Shown one piece after another: positions 27,223 through 34,701 of a stretch of DNA of 64,000 nt. Origin of the DNA: CAZJCK01 sp964544635. Lineage in GTDB: Bacteria > Zixibacteria > MSB-5A5 > GN15 > FEB-12. The stretch's first letter is position 1; every line of letters begins with the position of its first letter. The notes below the pieces were generated by a model. That model saw only the letters and a program-made list of their open reading frames with translations, made no database searches and had not been told where the DNA came from. The position numbers were made by a program, and so were the translations under genes. The stretch is from contig CAZJCK010000001.1 of assembly GCA_964544635.1 (NCBI GenBank), forward strand, positions 62,001-126,000, read 5' to 3'.

Positions 27223-28926
27223 TTAGCCGCCGCCGCCCGAAGTCACCGCATATACCTCGTCGATCGACACCATCCCCTGCTTCATCTTGTCCACCGCGCA
27301 CATCCGCAGGCTGAACATCCCCTCCTCCAACGCTGTCTTGCGGATCTCGCTGTCGGAGGACTGGGCCAGGATATGGTTCTCGATCGCCGTGGTTATCGGC
27401 ATGACCTCGTAAATACCGGTTCGCCCCGCCAGGCCGGTATTGTTACAGTCGTTGCAGCCGCGCCCGCGAAAAGCACGGATATTCCGCAGGATGTCCTGCG
27501 GCACATTCAGGCCGTCGACCTGCTCCGGAGAAAGATTAATCTCTTCCTTACAGCTCTGGCAGATCTTGCGCATCATACGCTGCGCCATGATCAGCTTGGT
27601 CGCCGAAGCCACCAGGTAGAACGGCACGCCCATGTCGATCAGACGGTTGATCGACGACGGGGCGTCGTTGGTATGCAGGGTGCTGAATACCAGATGACCG
27701 GTCAGGGCGGCACGAATCGCGATCTCCGCCGTATCACCGTCACGAATCTCACCGACCATGACGATGTCCGGATCCTGACGCAGGAACGAGCGCAGCGCCG
27801 CCGAAAAGGTGAGGCCGATGTCCGAACGAACCGCCACCTGGTTGATGCCGTCAAAGTTGAACTCGACCGGGTCCTCGGCAGTCATGATGTTCACGTCCAC
27901 CGTATTGATCTGCTTCAGCGCCGAATACAGCGTCGTCGTCTTACCCGAACCGGTCGGCCCGGTCACGAGGATGATGCCGTACGGCAAGTGAATATGCTTG
28001 GTGAACTTGTTGAGGTCCTCCTGGCGGAAGCCCAGCTTGGTCATGTCGACCATCAGGGCCATCGGATCGAGAATTCGCATCACGACCTTTTCGCCGAAAA
28101 TGGTCGGCAGTACCGACACACGGAGGTCGACGGTACGCCCCGAGATCTTGATCTTGATACGACCGTCCTGCGGCAAACGCCGCTCGGAGATGTCGAGGTC
28201 GGCCATGATCTTCACGCGCGACACGATCGCCGCCCGGTACTTGAAAGGCAGCGGCGCCATCTCGCGGAGGTCGCCGTCGACACGGTAGCGCACGCGTATG
28301 CGCTTTTCGTACTGCTCGAGGTGAATATCGGAGGCGCCGATGCGGATGGCGTCGGCGATAATCGAGTCGACCAGCTTGACCAGCGGCTTGTCCTGGATGG
28401 CCGACAGCAGATCCGACTCGGTCGGACCCTCCTCCTGCGATACCACTTCGAGATCACCGTCGGCCTCCAGCCCCTTCACGATTTCCGAGAGCGCACCGGA
28501 ATCCTGGTAGTAGGCCTCGATCGCCTTTTCAATCGCCTTCTCCGGCGAAATGACCGGCTGCACCGTACAACCGGTAATGAACTTGATGGCGTCGAGCACA
28601 TAGATGTTGTTGGGGTCGCTGATGGCAACCAGCAGGTTCTTGTTGAGACGCGAGATCGCGATGACCTTGAACTTCCGCGCGATGTCGAGCGGGATCAGTT
28701 TGACCACCTCGGGATTCAACTCGATATCACCGAGGCGCAGGGCGCCGATCTTCAGGTGCTTGCCGATGAATTGCGCCAGCTCGTCGTCGCTCTCCACCGC
28801 ACCGATCTTGATCAGCGCCGATTCAAACTTTTCTTTATGTTCCTTGGCGAACGCCTGGGCTTGCTGAGCCTGCTCCTCAGTGATCTTCCCCGCTTTTACC
28901 AGTATGGAACTCAGTTCTGTGGACAT
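27223..28926 (-). CDS. pilB: Pilus extension ATPase
   Basis: 567 residues. The N-terminal T2SSE_N domain (ILVKAGKITEEQ, LDIARKFKVIAIS) is followed by the ATPase with Walker A GPTGSGKTTTL, VEDPVEFNFDGINQV, Walker B DIVMVGEIRDGDTA and TGHLVFSTLHTNDAPSSI. Tetracysteine zinc site: CQSC and CNDC. The end holds GRTGIYEVMPI. It powers assembly of type IV pili. Directly upstream lie an MglA-like GTPase and roadblock proteins, a context in which MglA-type GTPases are known to choose the pilus-bearing pole in Myxococcus. Confidence 0.95.
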   Translation of the reverse strand: MSTELSSILVKAGKITEEQAQQAQAFAKEHKEKFESALIKIGAVESDDELAQFIGKHLKIGALRLGDIELNPEVVKLIPLDIARKFKVIAISRLNKNLLVAISDPNNIYVLDAIKFITGCTVQPVISPEKAIEKAIEAYYQDSGALSEIVKGLEADGDLEVVSQEEGPTESDLLSAIQDKPLVKLVDSIIADAIRIGASDIHLEQYEKRIRVRYRVDGDLREMAPLPFKYRAAIVSRVKIMADLDISERRLPQDGRIKIKISGRTVDLRVSVLPTIFGEKVVMRILDPMALMVDMTKLGFRQEDLNKFTKHIHLPYGIILVTGPTGSGKTTTLYSALKQINTVDVNIMTAEDPVEFNFDGINQVAVRSDIGLTFSAALRSFLRQDPDIVMVGEIRDGDTAEIAIRAALTGHLVFSTLHTNDAPSSINRLIDMGVPFYLVASATKLIMAQRMMRKICQSCKEEINLSPEQVDGLNVPQDILRNIRAFRGRGCNDCNNTGLAGRTGIYEVMPITTAIENHILAQSSDSEIRKTALEEGMFSLRMCAVDKMKQGMVSIDEVYAVTSGGGG

Positions 28927-28994
28927 GGTCTCTCGCGTTGCTTACTTTTTATTCGGGAGGTCGCGACGCTGCCCGCGCGCCGCAACCGCCAGAC

Positions 28995-29486
28995 TCAGTC
29001 CTGGAAGATATCGTCGAGCGCATCCGACGCGCCGCTGGCGAATTCTTCACTTACCTTGCTCTTCGATTCCTCGCGATCGGCTGTCTTGATATTCTCGAAT
29101 ATCTTGCCCAGCTCATCGGCCGTTTCCTTGGCGTACAGCCGCACCATACCGATGGTGGTCCGGTCGTCGAAGATGACAACCAGGATCGACCGCTCGCCGA
29201 CCAGCGACATGTGAATGTGATCCTTCTTGCCCTGGTGGAACAACACCGAGAATTCCGGTTCGCCGACCAGTCGGGCGATTTCCTTGGTCGAGGCAAAGGA
29301 CCCCGCCAGCAAGGCCGCCAGCGCGGTGGTATCGAGTGAAGCGGTGAATCCCTGACGGGTAATCAGGTGACCGTCCTTATCGACCAACAACGCGCACTTG
29401 GCTTCTGCTCCCTTGAGCATCTTGGAGATAAGGGCCTCGATCTGGCCGATCTCCTCCTCGTAAATAATCAGATTGTCGTCTGCCAT
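28995..29486 (-). CDS. Roadblock/LC7 domain protein (MglB-like) 1
   Basis: 163 residues from the ATG at 29486, which has TGGAGG five bases upstream (an upstream TTG at 29498 is less likely). The roadblock fold covers about residues 10-125: IYEEEIGQIEALISKML as helix 1, CALLVDKDGHLITRQG, DTTALAALLAGSFASTKEIA, SVLFHQGKKDHIHMSLVGE and ILVVIFDDRTTIGMVRLY. A charged helical tail EESKSKVSEEFASGASD follows. In the family, homodimers act as GAP or scaffold for MglA-type GTPases. It sits 18 bases after the MglA-like gene, the common mglAB pairing, so it is the best candidate for the cognate partner. Confidence 0.85.
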   Translation of the reverse strand: MADDNLIIYEEEIGQIEALISKMLKGAEAKCALLVDKDGHLITRQGFTASLDTTALAALLAGSFASTKEIARLVGEPEFSVLFHQGKKDHIHMSLVGERSILVVIFDDRTTIGMVRLYAKETADELGKIFENIKTADREESKSKVSEEFASGASDALDDIFQD

Positions 29487-29503
29487 GTATGCCTCCAAGA
29501 TCG

Positions 29504-30601
29504 CTACTTAATTCCAAACAACCGTTTAAAGAATCCCCGCTTCTTACCGGCGTTGCGCTTGCGCAAGGACGGCGCCATGCTGGGGCCTGACTGCGGCGCC
29601 GATCCGACCGAATCGCCGGTATCGTCCACCATCTTCTTCTCTATCGCACTATCGTCATCCGCCTGCGCCTCCGGGGCAAAGCTGGTCGACGACAATTTCT
29701 TCTGCTGCGGGAGGCCGCCGGTGCCGCTGCTGCCGGGATACGGCCGGTAGCCGATATCGGGCTGCTCCTCGGCCGCCTCCTGGGACTCCGGCTCCGGCTC
29801 ATTCGACGGCGCCGGTTGCGGCGTCGCCTCGGTCGCCGGCGGCGACATCGTCGCGGTCGTCGCCACTTCGCCCGACGCTGATGCCGCTGCTCCCGGCGAT
29901 GACTGCGGCAGCGGCTGCGACTGGTTCTGGTTCGGCACCACGACCCGGCCGGAACCGCCGACCAGGGTTTCGCCGGTCGACGATGCCGTGGCTGTGGCCG
30001 TCGCCTTCCGCGTTTCACCGGTCGACTTGGCCTTCTCCAGCACCAGCTTGATGATCATCTTCAACGTATCAAACACTCCCTGGCCCTGCGGCGCCACCGC
30101 CGTAAAGTACGGCCGACCGGTCGGATTGAGCGCCTGCTGCAACTCCTCGATCGACAGGATGTTGGGCAGGTCAACCTTGTTGTACTGGATTACCAGCGGA
30201 ATGTCGTCAATGTCGTAGCCATACTCGCGAAGGTTCTCTTCGAGGTTGGACAACGATTCGATATTTTCGTCGAGCTTGTCGGCCTGTGAATCAGCAACAA
30301 ACACCAGGCCGTCGACGCCACGCAACACCAGCTTGCGCGTGGCGTTGTAATAGACCTGCCCGGGCACCGTGTACAGCTGGAACTTCGCCTGGAAGCCGTT
30401 GATGGTGCCGATGTTGATCGGCAGGAAGTCGAAGTACAGCGTGCGGTCCGCTTCAGTCGCAAGCGAAATCAAATCACCCCGCGTGCTCCCCGGTACCTTG
30501 GCGTGCACATACTGCAGGTTTGTCGTCTTCCCCGACAAGCCGGGACCGTAGTAGACGATCTTGCAGCTCACTTCCCGTGATGAATAGTTAATTGATACCA
30601 T
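29504..30601 (-). CDS. MglA-like small GTPase with long disordered tail
   Basis: 365 residues. The first 190 are an MglA-type Ras-like GTPase: P-loop GPGLSGKT (residues 19-26), TLYFDFLP in the switch I area, TVPGQVYYNATRK as switch II, FVADSQ, and NKVD (141-144) for guanine. Known MglA proteins are about 195 residues, so the remaining 175 are an addition: a low-complexity Thr/Ala/Ser then Pro/Glu-rich stretch, and a strongly basic end SLRKRNAGKKRGFFKRLFGIK, written in part as KKRGFFKRLFGIK. That end could form an amphipathic membrane-binding helix. Partners are probably the roadblock proteins on both sides and the pilus ATPases downstream. Confidence 0.88.
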   Translation of the reverse strand: MVSINYSSREVSCKIVYYGPGLSGKTTNLQYVHAKVPGSTRGDLISLATEADRTLYFDFLPINIGTINGFQAKFQLYTVPGQVYYNATRKLVLRGVDGLVFVADSQADKLDENIESLSNLEENLREYGYDIDDIPLVIQYNKVDLPNILSIEELQQALNPTGRPYFTAVAPQGQGVFDTLKMIIKLVLEKAKSTGETRKATATATASSTGETLVGGSGRVVVPNQNQSQPLPQSSPGAAASASGEVATTATMSPPATEATPQPAPSNEPEPESQEAAEEQPDIGYRPYPGSSGTGGLPQQKKLSSTSFAPEAQADDDSAIEKKMVDDTGDSVGSAPQSGPSMAPSLRKRNAGKKRGFFKRLFGIK

Positions 30602-30629
30602 ATTAGCCGTCCTGACGTTGCACGTTCAC

Positions 30630-30971
30630 TTAGCTGCCAGTGCGTATCCGGGTACACGCGTTCTTCATTTCCAGTCGGATCAACCCGATGTTGACATCCT
30701 TCTCGGTCGCCACCACCAGCAGGCCGAGACCGGCATCGGCGAAAAACAGCTTCGCATCATCAGCCTCGATCGTCACCTGCTTCAGGGGACTGGTCTCCAG
30801 ACGGTCCAGCGACTTCTGGATATTGGCGCTGATCGAAGCCGCCAGGGCGCCGACGGTTTCACTCTCAAACGCTTCCTTCATATCTGCGGCGATCACGATA
30901 CCGTCGTTGCCGACGACCATCGACCCGGAGATACCGGATGTCTTGTTCAGTTCACTCAGCACTTCATACAT
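30630..30971 (-). CDS. Roadblock/LC7 domain protein 2
   Basis: 113 residues, a minimal roadblock domain: MYEVLSELNKTSGISGSMVVG, GIVIAADMKEAFESETVGALAASI, LKQVTIEADDAKLFFADAG, LLVVATEKDVNIGLIRLEM (segments quoted separately). It differs clearly from roadblock protein 1 in sequence, so the two are not a recent duplication. The first codon lies inside the end of the membrane-anchored roadblock-like gene (8-base overlap), pointing to translational coupling; the MglA-like gene follows 28 bases later. Likely a homo- or heterodimeric regulator of that GTPase. Confidence 0.85.
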   Translation of the reverse strand: MYEVLSELNKTSGISGSMVVGNDGIVIAADMKEAFESETVGALAASISANIQKSLDRLETSPLKQVTIEADDAKLFFADAGLGLLVVATEKDVNIGLIRLEMKNACTRIRTGS

Positions 30972-32001
30972 ATTTCGTCTCCGCGTTCACGGTGGTCAAA
31001 TGACCATACCGTTCTGCCATATATTTCCTGATCATATCATTCGCCTGGTTGATACGAATATTGAGTACGTCGCCCTGGTGGCGCTCGGCGAAAATGACCA
31101 GCACCAGGTGCTCGTCACCGACCACGCTCACGCGAGCGTCAGCGAAATGCAGATCGAGCCGCTCGGGCGCGCCCCACTCGGCCCGTTCCCCCAGTGTCCG
31201 GTGCATGTCCAGCATCGACAGCGCATACGGCGCCCAGTCTTCCGGCACCCAGTTGCGCCTGGCAAACTGACCGAGGATCAAACCTTCGTGATCGATCACG
31301 GCGGCAAAGTGCACCGAACCATCTTCCCCGACATACCGTGCCGCCCGGTCGAAACCGTTGGCCTCGCCGCCGGCGGCGTGCTGCTCACGCTGCGGCTCGC
31401 GACCCGGCTTGGATACATTCTGCCAGACCGGCTGGCGTTCCTCCGGCGCCGGCGACAGTTCGCGCCGGGCTTCCGCACGACGCACCGGCGCCGACGGCTG
31501 CTCGGAGTACTCCTGCGCGACAATAGTCTCACGCTTCACGGTTGCACGCTCCTGCTGATTGTCGACATTCGACGCTTCGGCTTCAGGCTCAGGCTGCAGT
31601 CGTTTCATTGATCGCTCCACCCGACCGAGAATCGTGTTCAACGCAAAGGGCGCCAGACCGGCCTGGATCATCAGACCCGGCAGGTAGGCGAACAGCCCGA
31701 GGTCGAGTGAGATCTGCAGGTTCATGCCGTACATGAGTGACACCGTCAGCCCGAACAACGCGCCCAGCGCCAGCCGAAAGACCAGGCAGACCGCCGCCCA
31801 TTGCACCAGCTGCATCAGCGACGCCCGCCGGTTGAACAGGTAAATGACGAAGCCGAACCAGGCCAGCTGCAGGGCAATGCCCACCCACGTAGCACGGGCC
31901 AGCTCCAGCCCCCACATGGCAGGGAACACGATCAGCGGGACTACAAGTGCCGCTGCCGATATCCCCGCAAACATCATTGTTGTGCGCCGGGTAAATTCCA
32001 T
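30964..32001 (-). CDS. Membrane protein with C-terminal roadblock-like domain
   Basis: 345 residues. Four hydrophobic segments fill residues about 9-125 (for example FAGISAAALVVPLIVFP and LQLAWFGFVIYLF). A hydrophilic, Glu/Arg/Pro-rich linker of about 100 residues follows. From about 228 on the order of elements matches a roadblock domain: SVHFAAVIDHEGLILGQF, YALSMLDMHRTLGERAEW, RLDLHFADARVSVVGDEHL, VLVIFAERHQGDVLNIRIN and a closing helix. So a roadblock module appears to be tethered to the inner membrane. I know no named family with this layout. It could recruit the MglA-like GTPase to the membrane near the pilus platform. Roadblock assignment is by eye and should be tested by profile search. 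Confidence 0.6.
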   Translation of the reverse strand: MEFTRRTTMMFAGISAAALVVPLIVFPAMWGLELARATWVGIALQLAWFGFVIYLFNRRASLMQLVQWAAVCLVFRLALGALFGLTVSLMYGMNLQISLDLGLFAYLPGLMIQAGLAPFALNTILGRVERSMKRLQPEPEAEASNVDNQQERATVKRETIVAQEYSEQPSAPVRRAEARRELSPAPEERQPVWQNVSKPGREPQREQHAAGGEANGFDRAARYVGEDGSVHFAAVIDHEGLILGQFARRNWVPEDWAPYALSMLDMHRTLGERAEWGAPERLDLHFADARVSVVGDEHLVLVIFAERHQGDVLNIRINQANDMIRKYMAERYGHLTTVNAETKYV

Positions 32002-32011
32002 GTATGCACTC

Positions 32012-32917
32012 TCAATCTTCCGGCCGGTACTTGTCCAGCAGGTTGTCGATTTTCATCCTCAGTCCGCCGAGATTCACTCCCGGTTCACAGACAAACACAA
32101 ACGCACCGTCATCGACGCGCACCAGGTAAAAGGTCGGTTCGTCGGTCTCGATCAAAATCGAGCCGATATGCCCGAACGATGCTTCGACCATATCACGGTT
32201 GAGTTCGCTGCCGATCTCACCTATGGTGGCACCGCAGGCCATCGGATCCATCCGCAAAGTCCATTCCTTGTCGACGACCAGGCCCTCATTGTTAATGAAC
32301 AGTGCGCCGCCAATGCCCGGATAGGCGATACTGCGCTTCAGGATCTCCGATCCGGTCATGGTCGTCGCCGCTTTCGGTCTTTCGACGACGGTTTCGCTGC
32401 CGGTCAATACCCGGTGGACCACACTCGGTTTACCGCCCGATACCGGACTGTACTGGGGCACAGCCGCGACCGTTTCGCCCATCTCGCGCGCCTGCTCTTC
32501 CGGTATCTTCTGGGCGATGTCCAGCAAACGCGAAATCTGTTCGTCGTTCGGGTCGTTCCGGTGCAGTCGCTTCAACAGCTTGACGGCCCGTTCAAAATCT
32601 CCCCGAAAGATGAATATTTCAGCCAGCAGCAGGTCGGTAGCCCGCGACGGACCATCCAGATCCTGTGCCTTCTTAACTTCTATCTCAGCCCAGTCGTACA
32701 GCCCGCGATCCAGGTTGATTTTCGACATCACCAGGTGAGCCGAACCGTAACTCGGATGAATCCGCAAACCGTTCTGGCAGACCTGAAACGCCTTGTCCAG
32801 GTCCCCCCGTTTACGATAGGCCTCAGCCAACGCCGCAAAGATCTGCGAGTTGGGATCAACCTCGAGGATCTTCTGACACTTGGCTATACGATCGTCTATT
32901 TGGGCAGTATCGATCAT
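32012..32917 (-). CDS. TPR protein with C-terminal roadblock-like domain
   Basis: 301 residues. Residues about 1-140 form three to four TPR-like helix pairs (PNSQIFAALAEAYRKRGDLDKAF, quoted in part as AALAEAYRKRGDLDKAF; LVMSKINLDRGLYDWAEIE; LLLAEIFIFRGDFERAV). After a linker, residues about 185-295 follow the roadblock order: GSEILKRSIAYPGIGGALFIN, NEGLVVDKEW, CGATIGEIGSELNRDM, GSILIETDEPTFYLVRVDD, AFVFVCEP, and a final helix MKIDNLLDKY. First gene behind a near-consensus promoter, so it heads the roadblock-GTPase-pilus motor run. It may act as an adaptor between the GTPase and another protein. Confidence 0.65.
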   Translation of the reverse strand: MIDTAQIDDRIAKCQKILEVDPNSQIFAALAEAYRKRGDLDKAFQVCQNGLRIHPSYGSAHLVMSKINLDRGLYDWAEIEVKKAQDLDGPSRATDLLLAEIFIFRGDFERAVKLLKRLHRNDPNDEQISRLLDIAQKIPEEQAREMGETVAAVPQYSPVSGGKPSVVHRVLTGSETVVERPKAATTMTGSEILKRSIAYPGIGGALFINNEGLVVDKEWTLRMDPMACGATIGEIGSELNRDMVEASFGHIGSILIETDEPTFYLVRVDDGAFVFVCEPGVNLGGLRMKIDNLLDKYRPED

Positions 32918-32981
32918 TGAGTGCTCGTAACCTGCTTATGCATAATCGGTTAACCGGCTCAGCAACTTGCAACAGCGCGTA

Positions 32982-33010
32982 AATATAAATAAGCTAAGCA
33001 GTTATGTCAA
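32982..33010 (-). promoter_or_regulatory. Strong promoter upstream of the roadblock-MglA-pil run
   Basis: TTGACA, 17 bases, TATATT on the minus strand. The -35 is perfect, the -10 five of six; the start of transcription should fall near 32975, giving a leader of about 58 bases to the ATG at 32917. Confidence 0.7.
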
Positions 33011-33022
33011 TGTAATTGCGCC

Positions 33023-33385
33023 TCAGCCGAGGACTCGCTTGGTTTCAAATATACCGTACACAAATAGTCCCACGCTGACAACTAATAATGCCGGCACCGC
33101 AAACGTTGGCAACGAAAACAATTCGACCTGGTGGCCCAGCTGAGCCATCTGCGTGATGATCAATACACCCAGCGCCAGGACAAATACCTGCCAGGTACGG
33201 GCCAGGGTGCCACCCTTCACCAGCGACAGGACCCGCACGCCACCAACCACGCCGACCACCGCCGCGATCAGCACGGCCAGGTTTAGAAGGTTCGGCGCAC
33301 TGGTAATGACTGCGAAATTGGCGGCGTGGGCCGACTGGGTAAGTACCGCCGAGGCGGCACCGGCTGCAATGAGTTTCTTCAACAT
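33023..33385 (-). CDS. Small membrane protein with three hydrophobic segments
   Basis: 120 residues. A signal-like start MLKKLIAAGAASAVLTQSAHAA is followed by three hydrophobic segments (LLNLAVLIAAVVGVVGGVRVL, WQVFVLALGVLIITQMAQLG, FAVPALLVVSVGLFVYGIF, each about 20 residues). No domain recognised. It lies three bases after the PATAN protein stop and just before the promoter of the roadblock run, so it may be a membrane partner of these proteins. Alternative reading: an N-terminal transmembrane segment rather than a cleaved signal. Confidence 0.6.
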   Translation of the reverse strand: MLKKLIAAGAASAVLTQSAHAANFAVITSAPNLLNLAVLIAAVVGVVGGVRVLSLVKGGTLARTWQVFVLALGVLIITQMAQLGHQVELFSLPTFAVPALLVVSVGLFVYGIFETKRVLG

Positions 33386-33388
33386 TGT

Positions 33389-34591
33389 TTATCCCCTTAG
33401 CATCTTGACTACTTTGTCAGCCCGCTTGAGCGTCTTATAGAACGACTCCTCGAGCGCATATCGCTTCACCAGCTCGCGACGCACTGCCAGCGGCTCGGAT
33501 ATTTCTTTCTTTACATGGGTCATGGCGTCGCGGAACGGTCCCGCGCCCAAAAACTGGTACACAAACTCCATCTGCTCGGTCAGCATCTGCTCCAGCGCCG
33601 ACAGTAGCCGATGCAGCCGCGTCGCCGCCGGCAACGCCCGCACCGCCGAGAGGAACTTCTCGAAACTCGGCATCAAGTCCGACTTGGGATCAACGCCCGG
33701 GAAGAACGTCATCAGCCCGGTGCGATACTGCGCGACGAACTCCACAAACTTCTGATTCTCATCACCAACCACCGACTCGATCATCGAGCGGATGCGGTAG
33801 AAGCAACTGTTGTACAGGTGAAAGACGATCGACAGGATGATCTCTTCCTCGTCCTCGCGCTGCGGATCCTCGGTGTCGCGCTTGCCGGTCGCCACGACCA
33901 GCTTCTGGCCGATCAGGCGGTACAGCGCCCGGCAGGTGACGAACTCCCCCATCGGCGAGACATTGATCAGGTCGGGCAACGTACGTTCGCCGTTGATCAA
34001 CGCCAGCAGGCGGAACTCGTCAAGCGACAGCTTCAGTTCGTCACGGTTCAGTTTCGGCGACTTGTTGATATCCAGCATCACATCGTCGGGCGGCAGCACC
34101 TTCTGGATCTCCATCCATTCATCGATGCGGCGCGTTCCTTCCATGACGACATTCATGGTACTCATCTCCACCGTGAACGGCGCCCTCTGCGGCGCCTGAC
34201 CCTCGTGGAAAATGAAATCACCATCCTGCCATGAGAACAGGTTGTATACGATCTCTTCAATCTGCAGGCGCAAGACCTCGGCGATCTCTTCCTTGTCGAA
34301 CAACCCCATGTCGATAAGCGTGGTGCCGAGCTGACGCCCGGTTTGCTTGTGCATGGCGATCGCCCGCTCGAGGTCGGACTTGGAGATTTTGCCGCGACGG
34401 AGCAGCATGTTGCCAAGCAGGTCTTCAGACGAATTCACCGACGATGCGAAGATGATATTGCCGTTCTTGAATGCGACTTCTTTTTGGCGGCTGCTGGTTC
34501 TGACTTCGAGGACGCCCGTTTTTTTCCCTGTGGCCAGCAATTGCAGGATATCAGGAAACGATACGGTCGCCAGATTTCCGGATAAACTCAT
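33389..34591 (-). CDS. PATAN (DUF4388) domain protein
   Basis: 400 residues. Residues 1-160 are a PATAN domain: MSLSGNLATVSFPDILQLLA, GVLEVRTSSRQKEVAFKNG, IIFASSVNSSEDLLGNMLLRRGKIS, TGRQLGTTLIDMGLFDKEEI, YNLFSWQDGDFIFHEG. A winged-helix-like stretch follows (LDEFRLLALINGERTLPDLI), then a helical C-terminus. PATAN domains are found in response regulators that act on type IV pili in cyanobacteria and are frequent beside MglA/roadblock genes. AAGGA precedes the ATG. It probably links a signal to the GTPase or the pilus machine; no receiver domain is attached here. Confidence 0.8.
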   Translation of the reverse strand: MSLSGNLATVSFPDILQLLATGKKTGVLEVRTSSRQKEVAFKNGNIIFASSVNSSEDLLGNMLLRRGKISKSDLERAIAMHKQTGRQLGTTLIDMGLFDKEEIAEVLRLQIEEIVYNLFSWQDGDFIFHEGQAPQRAPFTVEMSTMNVVMEGTRRIDEWMEIQKVLPPDDVMLDINKSPKLNRDELKLSLDEFRLLALINGERTLPDLINVSPMGEFVTCRALYRLIGQKLVVATGKRDTEDPQREDEEEIILSIVFHLYNSCFYRIRSMIESVVGDENQKFVEFVAQYRTGLMTFFPGVDPKSDLMPSFEKFLSAVRALPAATRLHRLLSALEQMLTEQMEFVYQFLGAGPFRDAMTHVKKEISEPLAVRRELVKRYALEESFYKTLKRADKVVKMLRG

Positions 34592-34701
34592 CTGTCAGGT
34601 CCTTCTGAACCGGGGTTGAGTGCGAAATTTCGTGTATCGTCTATATCACTAACATTATCGGGCAAACCCCATAAGACCTTAATCCGATTTTACTGGGGCA
34701 G

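Noticed and set aside
27220..29214. 664-codon plus-strand frame opposite pilB
   Set aside because: Antisense shadow of pilB and a roadblock gene; repetitive Asp/His/Arg content and no domain.
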